A stretch of DNA of 64,000 nucleotides from Argyresthia goedartella (Eukaryota; Arthropoda; Insecta; Lepidoptera; Argyresthiidae), in contig OX463810.1 in the NCBI GenBank assembly GCA_949825045.1, positions 35,660,201 through 35,724,200 of the forward strand. The letters are read 5' to 3'. A model generated the notes under the pieces. That model ran no database searches and had not been told where the DNA came from. It saw only the letters and a list, made by a program, of their open reading frames with translations. Below are positions 33,658-44,900 of this stretch, piece by piece. The translations under genes were made by a program, and so were the position numbers. Positions within the stretch are counted from its first letter, which is position 1; every line of letters starts with the position of its first letter.

Positions 33658-36039
33658 CTGCCGTCATACCGAAGAAGGCGGCATCTACAGATGACGATGT
33701 TTCGAGATAAATTAGCAGAACGTTAGTTTTCGATCTTTCGTAGCTTTGAGATGCAAATACTTATATTTTAGTACCGGTGGGAAGGGACTAACTCTTTTGT
33801 TCTACAAATAAAAAAAATATATATTTTTTGTAGAAATCAAAGAAGTAATCTTGAAAAAACCTAGTTGCCGCTATTAGAATTTTCATTTTAATAAACTTAC
33901 ACTATATCAATCCTACCGAAAAGGCGGCATCTGCGTAGAAAATATCCCTAATTTAATTAGTTTTATACCATAATTAAACCAATAGCATTAATTTCAATAA
34001 ATCAATATTTTGAATAGAATCGCAGGTTTATTGAGATCAAAAATAAAGCATTATTTTTCCTTAATCAATCGCGGCGTCGTCACTGTCGTGGTTTTTTTGT
34101 AGAGTTGGGTGACGGTTCAGGCAAATTCTTCCAGAACTCCTTTCGGTTTTTTGGAAGGATTTTCCCTAGACTGCGGAGGATGTTTTCCTTTTTTTCTTTT
34201 GGAATGCCAACTGGACCATTTTGCACATCCGGTAATGGTGTTCCATTATTTTTCATACAGGCGGCTTTCAGAAAGTTTAATTTGTATACCTCATCGTCCT
34301 CATACGTTAGCTTAAATTTAAGCGTAAATTCACCCCGAGTAGCCTTAACGCACACAATTTTTTGAGATGTGGGCGATTCGGGTTCTTTAGCTTCAGGGAA
34401 GAAGAATTGTCCAGCCACTTTCGAAAATTTTCAGGCAGCATCTTCTTTGTGGCAGTGTTTTTGCTAGCTTTCCGCACAGCTTTGTCAAAGTCGTCAAAGT
34501 CGAAGACTTTCTTCATTTGCTTCATAGACAACTCTATCCTGTGGTGAAAGCTGTCAGCACTCATGAATGTATGGCCTGGTTCAAAGTAATCTACTGTTAG
34601 AGTTTTGAAAACTCACTTGAATTTACCATTTACACGAAAAAACCATTTTTGTTCTGGCTGGAACAATTATCCAACCAAAGTACCAATTCTTCGGAGTCTC
34701 TTTGCGTCAAAAAAAAATCGTAAAAAGTGCTAACTATTTCTTCTTTACATCGTCCAGCTATAGCTTCATGCCAAATAGCTGCAAAGGGTGGAGTAGTTGA
34801 CTTTTCTCCGATAGGCATAAAACATTCATTGTACACTGTAAGCCTTTTAGCAAATATCACTTCTTTGAACTGCTCAGCGCGAGGTAGCATGATCACTTTC
34901 TGAAGATCGGCAGAAAAGTGAACTGCTTTAGAGCCTTTTTTTTATGTCGCTAACCTGTTTTTAATATAGGGCTCGGCTTTTGGTGTATTTTTCATGGTGT
35001 TCTCTCCAAGAATTGCATTCGTCGCAATTTTCCTGCAAGTCTTTCTGATTATGGTGATGCAGTTTATATGCTTCGCAATATGCGCACTCCTCATGTTCCA
35101 GCTTGGTAAATGATATGTTCATTTTTTTTTAAATTTTGTCGGTACGTTTCGTATGTCATCTTCACTTGTGGATATTTCTTTTCAAAGTCTTCGTGCATCC
35201 ATACTTTTGTCATATCTGATGGCAAATATTTAACATTGGGAGCATGCTCGCGACGGTAGTGTGACACACAAGGATGAAATGAATTCACGTGTTCCTCGAA
35301 TTCTGCATCAGAAATATCTTTTGGGTTTTTACCTTTTCCTCTGCCATCTTTGGGTGGTTGAAGATCACCATTCTCGGTTTTCGATAACACAGAGTGGAGA
35401 ACTTTGTCATTACTTTTTTGTATCCGAGCGTCGTCAGGAAAAATACTTCGCAAATTTCCTGAGTTGTTCCATCAGAGGCTTTAAAGAAATATTTAAATGT
35501 ATTTTGTCTTTGAAAGTTTTCTTTGTTGGCCGTACGTCGTGCAACTTGTAAACGTTCACAATTGTTTAAAATAAAAGTTCTTCTATTATCGATTCCAGTT
35601 TCCAGAATTTGTTCCTCTCCAATCTGTGTTTTGCATTTCTTTTTGCAGGCGTCGGTACAGGATTCCAATATCTTATGTGACTGTGCCATTTTTTCCAGCT
35701 TGGCTTCTTCTTATCTTTTGCATTTTCTGTTGTTAGTCTTCTTTTTCTATTTGTGCCTCGATTTGTAACTTCAGTGGGTGTATTATTCTGTAGTTCATGG
35801 GGAACATCCTCTGTTTGTAATTCATGGAGCTGCCCCGTTGTATGTGATTCATGAATAACCTCTGTTACTTGTATTTCCTGTATAACTTCCTCTGCCTGTA
35901 ATTCCTGCACATCCCCCGTTGTTCGGAATTCTGGTGTTTGTAATTCATAGAAATTATTCGTTGTTTGTAAATTTTGGATGATATCAGCTCCTTGTACTTC
36001 TTCCATATCCAACTGTTCTGAGAGGAGAACATTGATAAT

Positions 36040-36098
36040 GGCGTCAAATGTACTGCCCAAACTGTATGTGCAGCAGTTTGGGCAGTACATTCGACGCC
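36040..36098. repeat. 25-bp-arm hairpin in the transposase gene
   Basis: GGCGTCAAATGTACTGCCCA and onward (36040-36064) pairs with 36074-36098 with one mismatch and a 9-nt loop. It disrupts the coding frame. It looks like a templated inverted duplication. Confidence 0.75.
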
Positions 36099-36239
36099 AG
36101 CGTCGAGTTATCTTGCAATATGTTAATATCTTCAACTGGATTTTCTGTCGGGCATATAAAATGTGTAAATTGTTAGTAGAGATGACTCTTAGGCTGGATC
36201 CCTTACCACAAGTCTCTATCATGTTCGATGTATGTGCTG

Positions 36240-36290
36240 GTGGCGCATCTGCTGGTGGCGCATCTGCTGGTGGTGCAGCTGCAGGTGGTG
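36240..36290. repeat. 15-bp tandem repeat (GCTGGTGGCGCATCT)
   Basis: Two perfect copies and one or two diverged ones. On the minus strand they encode the Ala/Pro repeat near the transposase N-terminus. Confidence 0.8.
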
Positions 36291-36480
36291 TGTTTTGGAC
36301 GTCTGATTCTTTTTCGATTTCAGCGTTGTCAGGAGGCAGTTCATGATATGGAACGGCCGCGCTGTCGTCGTAAAGGTGTAAATCTACTGGATTTACTGTC
36401 GGGCAGATGAAAGGTGTGAATTGTTAGTAGAGTGATTCTTGGGCTGGTTTGTCGAAATAGAGCAATGTTAAGCAATAGGT

Positions 36481-36723
36481 GCAGCAAAGAGTAAAGAGAG
36501 GCAAGAGATCCGTTGCCTTATAGGGTGGAGCGAATTTCCAATTTTTCCCAAAATGGATAATGCTCAGGTCACAAAAGATGCTTATTAAAATCAATAACAA
36601 GTATATTTTTTTTTTCCTAATACGCATCTTTTGTGACCAGAGCATTATCCATTTTGTGAAAAAGTGGAAATTCACTCCACTCTATAGGCAGCGGATCTCT
36701 TGCCTCTCTTTACTCTTTGCCGC
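36481..36723. mobile_element. 243-bp foldback element within the Sola-like element
   Basis: Two arms of about 100 bp (36481-36582 and 36624-36723) are inverted copies with few mismatches, beginning GCAGCAAAGAGTAAAGAGAG, around a ~40-bp AT-rich spacer. No target duplication is clear. It lies upstream of the transposase frame, so it may be a nested MITE or part of the element's own 5' region. Confidence 0.7.
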
Positions 36724-37592
36724 GAGAAAGAAGGACAAAACAAAAAACAAATAAACACACTTCAGATTTTATAATACCTATTAGTGGGGAAGTGGGGATG
36801 AGGATTGGTAGTAAATAAAGTAAACCAACCAAAGTCAAGTAAGTACGAGTGATACTTTCGATTTAGGGAGTTTTCATCAAATAAGAGTTTGTTATATGGA
36901 ATTAAAAATATGATTAGATTAGGTTGGCACTTAGTAGGTTATTAATCAATGTGTAAAATCTTACCTTCTTCAACGTTTTTTTGTGTCATTAATACGTTTT
37001 TATTCGTTTTCGGTGGGTGAGGAATTCTTTCACAACTTTTAGCACAGCTTCAGAAGTATTTGGCAAATTTTGCCTTAGTTTGTTCAAAAATCTGTATCTT
37101 TTAGCCGCCATTTCACCGCAGCACACAACTTCGCCTGCAGTGCACTGCAATCAATGAATGATTACAATTCAGCGTACGGGCTGCGCTTCGGCCAGCTAAA
37201 GAAAGTGCAACAAGTCACGGCAAGAAATCGACACGTGTTCATCACTTGTCGCTCGGGAACTGACTGACATGAGAAATGCCGGATCTGAAATAACAGCGGA
37301 GGCGTTAAAAGGTAAAAAGGCGGCATGTACAAAAACAGAGAAGAAAGGCGGCATCTACAGTAGATGCCGCTTTTTTGCCCTGTATTTTACAGATGCCGCC
37401 TTTTTACTTTTTATCGAGTACAGGTTATTTGCAGAAACCGCCATTTTCCCATCTCGAAACCATAGTTCCAGTGTAGTTACCGCCTTTTTTATATACAGAA
37501 AGATGGGATTTTTTTTACTGATTCTAACGGTACCAAAAACACATTTTTTATTTTTTTGTAGATGCCGCCTTCTTCGGTATGACGGCAGTATA

Positions 37593-37945
37593 AGAGACAG
37601 TCCCACTCTTGTCTCTTTCAAAAACCGGGTAACAGAGCACTTCCTCTCTCTTTCGTGAGAGTTATATATATTGCAGGTATATGTATGTATTGTATTTAGT
37701 AGTCTGGTATATAAGTATTTTATTTTCCGAATTTTATATTATATGTATTTTAGTATAGATTAGATATTAGATATTGTACACCGCCTACCCTTTCATGATA
37801 CATTTCCCTTTCATGCCTTGGTTTGCTGGAAGAAATCTCTTTTTAGAGATAAGCTCGCCTTTGTACATATGATTTCTCCTAATGTAACCTTTTAAATTGA
37901 ATATGTGTGTGCAGTAAATAAAGAATTATGAATTAAAAGTAAATT
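37593..37945 (+). pseudogene. LINE family F, last codons and 3' UTR (downstream half)
   Basis: The frame continues RDSPTLVSFKNRVTEHFL to a TGA at about 37657. The 3' UTR contains CCTTGGTTTGCTGG followed by a stem-loop ATCTCT-TTTT-AGAGAT (37835-37850) and TAAGCTCGCC, and ends AATAAAGAATTATG. This hairpin-bearing 3' end is widespread in lepidopteran LINEs (recall). Confidence 0.85.
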
Positions 37946-38800
37946 AACAGCCTCGTACGGATCCAGTTTGGAAAACTCCAGTTCTATGTTTATAGAACTT
38001 CCCTAGAATTTCCCCTTCGGCCGAGGGGAAATTTAAAGGAGGCCAACAAAATTGGCGTTACGTGCAGAGTTCGTAGCCGACCACAACCAGACGACATATC
38101 ACCGGCGTGTAAATGTCAAATCGCATTAATTTTCTTAGCCTCATAGGAAGTGATATCTCGATAAGTTAGCGAGTGCAGCTTGGCTGAAGCGTGCCTGGGA
38201 TGAGGCTACCTGCGCAGGGCACGGGAACGGATCTTGCTCGCCTGCCTGCAGTCTCCCAGCCAGAGTCTTGCGCCTGGCTGCATGCGTTGCCATCATCGCA
38301 ATTTGGCACCTTTTTGTACGACAACTCCCTGCGTGCGTGGCTGTGGCGCTTCTCGCTAGCTGTGTACGGAATGCAGGGATTCTCACTTGCAATCGATTGA
38401 CGACATCGTCCGGATGGCACTTGTTTGCTAATAATACTCCGGCGGATCTTCAAATTCCTGGTTATTCAGGTATGATAAAGCAGTTGATCCAAATGAAGAT
38501 GCACATGATGAGACAAGCAAAGTGGACCAGTTTGCTTTTGCTGTTTTAGTTTAAGATTGCAAAGATGGTAAGATATCGTTTTATTATTATCTCCAACGGG
38601 ACTTCGGGACTTCGGGACGCAGCGACGGCAAACGGTCGGACGCTCTCGTTAACACCGAAGGCGAGAGGGAGAGGAGAGGAGAGCTGCGTGTGCACATTCG
38701 TACCATCCCACATCAGCTCAACTGCGGTAACACCGGTTGCTGCTGCTGAGACAGCAGCGCGGCAAAAGTGCATTAAATACTTGGGAATGATAATGAGGAG
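37946..38800. other. Unassigned, partly GC-rich interval
   Basis: The stretch 38180-38400 is GC-rich and open in several frames on both strands. None of the products is recognisable. It may be the upstream part of the repeat-associated coding fragment at 38800-38990. Confidence 0.3.
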
Positions 38801-38995
38801 ATAGATGTTTGTTCCTTTGGCCGTTGAGACCACAGCAGTTTGGGGTACGCAGGGTAGGACCTACATCAAGGATATTGAGCGTTTTGCCCACCGTTCCGGG
38901 TCGCTCCTGTTAAACAGGATCTCTGTTCCGGAGGAGCATTGTAATGGGCATGTTTGTTGCGGGCGATTCTTTGGGCAGTTTATATTTATAGATGT
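38800..38995 (+). pseudogene. Fragment of a repeat-associated protein (VET..WG motif)
   Basis: The plus frame VPLAVETTAVWGTQGRTY, then KDIERFAHRSGS, parallels the minus-strand remnant at 45200-45720 (CGVETLGPY, KEISKSLVEASGDPRAGTY). I recall this wording from abundant uncharacterised proteins linked to non-LTR elements. No catalytic motif is seen. Confidence 0.4.
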
Positions 38996-38999
38996 TAAG

Positions 39000-41190
39000 T
39001 TTTGTATTTCTTTCGTTTAGTTATGTTGTGAGGAAGCGTTTGGCGGATTTATGACATTATATTTTATGGTATTTCATATTCAATTTGTAGGTTTTGTGTA
39101 TTCGGTGATCAAGTTATTTTTTTTTTGTTATGGTTTGATCTCTGTTTAAACATTCCGCTTTTTGGTTTTTGAAGTTGGCTAAAAAGAACACCTTAACCAA
39201 CTCTGTTCTTTATAAAATAAGACCTTAAACTGTGATGAATGAAGTGAAATGTTATTTGTACAGTGTATTTTAAGCTCGTAGTTCCCTATCGAAGTGAAAG
39301 CTCACTTTGTTAGATTCATCGGTTATGTTCGGAAGGGGAAATGAAATATTGCTCGCAAGTTTCAGGCAGGCAGGAGTAATGGAATAGTGGTACACGAGAG
39401 AGCGTGGTCCAGGTTTATCTGTTTGCTGCAAATAACGAAGATCGAAGATACGCGATTTGATTAGGTTAAGAACATGTAGGGAAAAAAAGAAATACACAGA
39501 CCAATTTAGGATTTTGGGGCAATATGTATATACTTTAAAATATCTTCATTTTCTTAAGGAATACAGCACAGAAGCATAAATCGGCCAAACCACGGTGTGA
39601 TTTGTGGGAATAGGTCACCTTAGAGAATAGTTATACACAATTGTGGGGTGTTTTATGGGGTTGTCCTACATTCTACGATAACATCGTTATTGCATACCAA
39701 CTCGTGAATACCTGACTGATATAGCTCACAAATTTACCCGTTCTAACGGTGAAGGGAATCATTATGAGAACCCTTCATAGTACTGCAGCGATAGGCTAGT
39801 CCCCGCAAAATGGAGAATTAAATAACTGGCTCAACGAAGCGTGCCTCTGTTATAGCAAAAGACGTGACGCTATAAATATGTATACAAACAGCGAAGGTCA
39901 TCGACCAGTTCGATACGAGAAAGGTAAGAAAACCGCACTGAAAGGCGAAGGATTATTACCCCCAGACTCCCAGGCTTTCCCGAGGGGCTAATCTCTAAAA
40001 GGTTTCAATATTACGCGTAATAATGGTATGTACAGCAGACAGAGTAAGAATTACGTTGTAAAAGCACTTGAGGAGCGTGTAAATCTCGCTTCTATGTAAA
40101 TGAGCGTGTTTAATTTAGCTGGAGGAGCAATTATGATAATCTGCGGAACAGGGCGACGAGGGGGGAATGGGGTGGATAGCTGGGGGAGGGGGAGGGGAAA
40201 AAACTACTAATGACGGCGGCGATGTGATGCAAAATATGAAGCGTAGTCTATCCGGGTGCTGGGAGGCAAATGGAGGACTAGCGGAGGGTAGTTGGTGTGA
40301 CTTTTTCTAATGAGCCTACTTTTGTACGACCTTATCAATCTTATACTCGAAGTATTCTTTTGGGTATCCAGGTAAGTCTTATTCTTTTACGTCTAACTTT
40401 ATTGGTCGTTACTGTCACTCTGCTATTCCTTAGAGAGATGTTTATTCATGCGTTTTATGTTTATGAATGAAATGAATAAGCCTGCAGTTAAGAGTTAAAG
40501 AACGAGAGTATAAAGAAAGAAAGGATGAAGCAAGCATACACTAAGTTACAGAAAGTTTAAATCCCTGTTAAACGCTAACCACAAAAAAGTAAACTCTTGT
40601 TCAATACTTGTTTAAAGACGAAAATGTAGAGAATTAGACTTTTGCTTTGAGGTTAAATTATTTGTAACATTTTTATTAGTAAGACGGTAATGGGCGTAAC
40701 GGCAAGGCGTGTCAACTGTCGTGAACATTATGTCCTCGGAAATAAGAGCCATGTTTTATCAAAAAAACTAAATTATATGGAACTGACACGCCATTATCGT
40801 TTTGAGGGACTTAAGAATTTAAAGAACGTTTCTGTAACTAGCTGTGATAACTAATATGGTCTAAAGCTGCGCAGTGGCGGGAAATCGGCACTAAGTAATG
40901 TTCATGGAGAAGAAAAAAAATATCTCAATGATAATCGCGTTATAAACATACAAAAACTTGATTATGTACAAAACAGTTGTTTAATTGTCTTCTTATATAT
41001 TGTCCAGTTTGATTTTAACCATTATTTCATTTATGAACATTCAACAAAATATTTTTAACTTATCATTATGATGTCGTCTTAGGTAAACAGACCATTATTT
41101 TACGGTTTTTTTACGTTTTTTCAAGATCTACTGGATGGATTTTAAAATTTCAAGAAATGGGACTAATCTGGAAGCCTGCTCTATCATATA
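39000..41190. other. Gene-free interval
   Basis: There is a G-rich run at 40155-40200 and a short dispersed-repeat piece (AAATGGAGAATTAAATAACTGG) at 39806-39830. I see no supported gene and no long inverted repeat. Confidence 0.45.
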
Positions 41191-41199
41191 AAAAATAAT

Positions 41200-41440
41200 G
41201 TGTTTAAAGGATTACCACAAACGATCCTATTTTACTACCAATAAATTCGAATTGACTGCCAGAATGGGTAAATTATAACCAAATGATGTTTGGATAAATG
41301 ATCACCAAACTTCTTTTTATGTTAAGTGTACTTAAGTTTATGTTTTAAGTATGTTTTGTTCTTCTTACATGTTCGCAGTATTTTGCCCTGATATTTTCTG
41401 CAACTTTGGATCATTTACTGGTTTTGGTAAGAAAAAATCA
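41200..41440 (+). repeat. Diverged copy of the 5.5-6.3 kb repeat
   Basis: It shares TTTTACTACCAATAAATTCGA, GATAAATGATCACCAAACTT and the right end CAGTATTTTGCCCTGATATT with the units at 5491-6278. The left end is missing. Confidence 0.75.
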
Positions 41441-41574
41441 TTAATGTAAATTGTTCTCAAAAACAATTATTTAAATCAGTTCATATTTACTACCAAATTC
41501 GAGGTAACGAAGTCAAAAAAAAACTAATAGAAATGAGAACCCCCTCCTTTTGTGTAGTAGGTCAAAAATTACAG

Positions 41575-42590
41575 TCGATTTGGATAGGATTTCACAATAA
41601 TGTAAACAAAAATGTCAGTTGACATCATTGAGTGAGAGTTGAGTTTACACTGATGTCAAAGGCATTGATCAAAGAGATATAGTTCGCTGTCGATTTTCGA
41701 TCGATTTTTTTCTTAAGTAGTACAAAACCAATGAGTGGGGCGCGTAATTTCAGCTTAGACGAGCTCTAGCATCATACTAAAAAACTTAATTAAATTGTTT
41801 TAGAAAATTTAGTAGAATAGACAATAACCGTAGACAGAGAAATATCCCAACCTGACGCGCGTTATTCGCTTGTGACAGATTCATCATCACTTGATATGTC
41901 ATCATCGGTCACATTTATAATAAAAGGCTGAGTTACAGCGTCGCTAGCGATATCCATAAAGCCGTCTAATTTTTTCCAACGTTCCTCTTCGTTTTGAACA
42001 TGACCGTCGCATTTAGACCATTGTTCTGCTTCGACTCTCGCCAATCCTTCTTTTAGCAAATTTTTTATTTCTGCCATATTAAAAGATTTATTATTTCTTC
42101 CTACGTAAGATTTGACCTGTGCCCAAATCAGTTCTATTGGATTCAATTGACAGTGATATGGAGGAAGGCGCAACATAGTTACTCCTTTAGATGCGGCGAG
42201 ATCATCGACATATTTTGTTCTATACTTTTCCTTGACGAATTTTGTGAGTAACTAACTATTTTATCAATCAAACCGATTGATCGATCGAATCGGATCGATT
42301 CAAAAGAATGAACCACACTGGCTTTCCAAAAACAATAAGACTTTGATGCGCTTTGATGAGTAAAATAATAATACGACTTTTTACAAAGTATTGAAATATT
42401 CGTCGTCCGATAATTTTGCAATAAAATAACTATCATAAGGGAGTTACTTGGTGTCGAAATGATGTAAGAACAATAAATGATTCCTTGGTATGTGAATGTG
42501 TTCAGGATTGATATTCAAATGTAAGTAGTTACGGCGTAATCGTGTATAAATTGGCTTGTTTACATTATTGTGAAATGCTATCGAAGTGGA
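41575..42590 (-). mobile_element. Internally deleted IS630/Tc1-type element
   Basis: The ends match as inverted repeats: GGATTTCACAATAATGTAAA (41586-41609 region) against TTTACATTATTGTGAAATGC (42560-42579). The interior is about 1 kb and retains only the 3' third of a transposase gene. Loss of the N-terminal domain and first catalytic Asp makes it non-autonomous. Confidence 0.65.
41862..42240 (-). pseudogene. DDE transposase C-terminal fragment
   Basis: The frame reads KYVDDLAASKGVTMLRLPPY, then HCQLNPIELIWAQVKSYVG, an acidic tail and a stop at 41862. PPYHCQLNPIE-W is the third catalytic block of IS630/Tc1-type DDE enzymes (family knowledge). Upstream of about 42240 the frame is lost. The acidic C-terminus (DDDISSDDES) is usual for this insect family as I recall it. 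Confidence 0.8.
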
Positions 42591-42949
42591 CTTGATTTGC
42601 CCACAGAATGCTCCTTGGGATTAAGGAACTCCTTTCCATACATACTTTGGAAACACACAGAGTAAAATAAACCAAACGTCACATTTCAACTTCAAAATAT
42701 CTTCAAATGACTCTTTGTTTTTACTTGTCATACACTTATACTGGATCTGGTAAACGTTTACTGCAGGATCTACTTGTTCAGTGAAATACTGTATCATCTG
42801 CAGGCTATTCAGCTTGTCTGTAAGCCATATTTTATATTTTCATTCTTTACTCTCGTATTTGTATTTGCATGAAAAGTCAATCAGCACTTTAAAGGTAGAT
42901 AGTTAGATAGTTAGATAAATTCATTTATTATAAATGAAAATAAATATAA

Positions 42950-43005
42950 AAACGGTCAAGTGCGAACTGAACTCGCGCACCAAGAGCTCCGTACCACCGT
43001 AATTA
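42950..43005 (+). repeat. Partial GGGTTCCG-family repeat
   Basis: CGGTCAAGTGCGAACTGAAC and TCGCGCACCAAGAGCTCCGTA correspond to the end module seen inverted at 44085-44120 and 46430-46475. Confidence 0.6.
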
Positions 43006-43049
43006 GCAGAGATGGTGTGGAGTGAATAGTTTGGAGGGTAAGTACTTGT

Positions 43050-43510
43050 ATAAGACACATTGAATTTGGAGGAGGGGTGGAGGGGGAGGGGGAGGGGAGT
43101 TCCCCCCACCTACTCCCCCTTTTAGGAAACCATTAGTTTTTATGTTATGGAGGTCCAAAGATTGAAGAAAATGCCTACATTTTTTGAATTTCGGGGGAGT
43201 TGGAGGAGGAGAGGGGTTGGAGGGGGGGGTTGCCAAGAGTGGGGGGTCGCCTCGCTCCGCTCCGCTTCGCTCCGGCTCCCGGGTCTGCTGTAACGTGTGA
43301 ACCTAACAAACCTATCTTTAGTTTTTAAACAGCAAATGACCTAAATCAACCAATTTGGTTTTGATGTCACATGCTCGGGGATGCTTCTGCTCCGGCTAGA
43401 GGGGTGCCAGGAGTAGAGGGTCGCCTCGCTCCGCTCCGCTTCGCTCCGGCTACCGAGTCTGCTATAACGCGTGAACCTAACAAACCTATCTTTAGTTTTT
43501 AAACACTGCA
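43050..43510. repeat. G-rich tract and tandem CGCTCCGCT repeat pair
   Basis: A GGGGGAGG-rich stretch (43070-43230) is followed by a ~100-bp unit carrying GGGTCGCCTCGCTCCGCTCC, GTGAACCTAACAAACC and TATCTTTAGTTTTTAAAC. The unit is present at about 43244-43330 and again at 43418-43504. No coding sequence is involved. Confidence 0.75.
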
Positions 43511-43781
43511 ATTTGCTTCCGTGACTCCGGTGCAACATGGTATCAAAACTCCACAAAGTAGTTAGTAAGTAAACAAAACTAAAGTCGTCGAGAGAATCAA
43601 GGATAAAACGCAACAGCAACGTAGGCGCAACAGAATATTCACGAAAAACGGAAGGAAACGGAATGAAATGAGCAAGTCATTATGTTATAAAATACAAAAT
43701 GGCCGACGCAAATTTCTACCATTACAACAAAATCTTGTAATTTGTACTAAAATCATGTACCAATATCCAACGTTGGACTCC

Positions 43782-43843
43782 AACGACAAATGCAAACACA
43801 AAAGCTCCAACGGTTGGAGCTTTTGTGTTTGACATTTGTCGTT
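43782..43843. repeat. 62-bp near-perfect palindrome with 1-nt loop
   Basis: The arms of 30 and 31 nt, beginning AACGACAAATG and centred on CTCCAACGGTTGGAG, differ by a single inserted base. The spacer is about 1 nt, so the duplex could form a cruciform. Confidence 0.85.
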
Positions 43844-44029
43844 CCGAGATTGGCCAAGTTGTAAAAATCGCGTAAACATATTTTATAATTAAAGTGCTAA
43901 AATGATGTTTCCTAAATCAGAAAATGGTATCAGAGGATAGCTAAGGACCCCCCTAACCACCTAAGAACTCCAATTTTAAAAATTTCAATGTGAAAAATAA
44001 ATAAATAAATTTAAACAAAATAAATATTC

Positions 44030-44130
44030 AAGGGGGGCTCCCATGCAACCAACGTGTTTTTTTGCCGTTTTAATAGACAATGGTACGTAACCCTTCGTGC
44101 GCGAATCTGACTCGCAATTGGCCGGTTTTG
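44030..44130 (-). repeat. GGGTTCCG-family repeat, partial
   Basis: GGGGGGCTCCCATGCAACCAA, TTTTTGCCGTTTTAATAG and CCCTTCGTGCGCGAATCTGA match the right part of the copy at 46260-46475. Confidence 0.65.
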
Positions 44131-44699
44131 TATGTTTGCTACGCGATTATTCCGTCAATGATGAATCGGTTTTAATGATTCTTGTTCTGATTTGTAGGTC
44201 ATAATTCAGAGGTCATTCCATTTTTCTGAACTGATTTAGCGCTTTTTGAAAAACTCAACAAAAACAAAAAATATATACTCAGATGACGTTTTGGTTTGTC
44301 GTTCCGTGCAGCAAATATTTTGGTGAGGACTTTTCATTTACATAAACTTACAAGGAGGAAGAATTAGATATTGAACTTGAAGTCGATTTCTTTACGTTTT
44401 TAACTTGGTGAATTATGTTGCTTTCAGTGTAGACTACCCAACTTACTATGTCAAGATCTCCGAGCATCTTACCACTGATTGTCGTGACCGTTTTTTTTGC
44501 GACCGTTTTTATCCTTGGCTCTCTGATTGTTTGTGTAGTGAAGAGAGCAAGACCCGCAGGGTAAGTATTATGCGTCAAAGTCAACTCAAGTCATAGCTTC
44601 CGTCACTGACCTATTGACGTGTCGAGGACGAGAGCGAGCGAGAGTGGAATGCGTATCTCCGCATTCCACACAGGTGCCAAGTTAACTTTGTGTTCAGAC

Positions 44700-44900
44700 G
44701 ACCTGTTTAACCATAGCGGGTTGTGATCCTACCTACTAAACTGGCGTTCCTGGGTTTTGGATCCCGGTAAGGGCAAATATTGTGTGATGAGCATGAATAT
44801 TCGTTTCTTAGTCTTGGACGTTTTCTAGTATTTACATAATTATTATTATCTTTTGAATATATCTTACCCATAACACAAGCCTTATTGAACTCACTATGGG
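44700..44900 (+). repeat. Diverged SINE family 2-like copy
   Basis: GTTCCTGGGTTTTGGATCCCGG and GGGCAAATATTGTGTGATGAG retain the B-box region and body of family 2, but the A box is lost. Degenerate. Confidence 0.5.

Larger units (their letters stand above)
34080..36420 (-). pseudogene. Decayed transposase of the Sola-like element
   Basis: Read right to left, an N-terminal region is rich in Pro/Ala (APPADAPPADAPP, about 36290-36240). Next come a stretch of ~10-residue ELQ repeats (about 35985-35800), ARRTANKENFQRQNTFKYFF, then a frameshift at an A-run near 35410. A Cys/His cluster EECAYCEAYKLHHH and NCDECNSWREHH (about 35090-35000) may bind zinc. The catalytic block has FSADLQKV (about 34910), LWLDNCSSQNKN (about 34660) and GHTFMSADSFHHRIE (about 34550), which give candidate D, D and D/E residues. 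The C-terminus resumes after another shift near 34415 and ends at 34080. Sequence between the second and third catalytic blocks is missing, with stops, so the copy is dead. Confidence 0.8.
33658..37588 (-). mobile_element. 3,931-bp DNA transposon, Sola-like, inserted in LINE F
   Basis: Perfect 32-bp terminal inverted repeats (33658-33689 and 37557-37588) start CTGCCGTCATACCGAAGAAG. TATA flanks both ends (33654-33657, 37589-37592). Removing the element and one TATA rejoins LINE F in frame (LPCTI then RDSPTL), which proves the boundaries. The core motif GGCGGCAT or its complement recurs inside at 33923, 37319, 37347 and 37393 (and as a 7/8 match at 37364), as subterminal transposase-binding sites might. 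The interior encodes a decayed DDE-type transposase on the minus strand. A 4-bp duplication and the protein wording suggest the Sola superfamily (inference). Confidence 0.92.

Noticed and set aside
35978..36346. 122-codon plus-strand frame with AGGASAGGAS repeat
   Set aside because: Opposite strand of the transposase N-terminal region; the repeat encodes Ala/Pro in the transposase direction.
40155..40200. G-rich run as a G-quadplex regulatory site
   Set aside because: The G-tracts are real, but no gene is nearby to regulate, and a claim of function would be guesswork.
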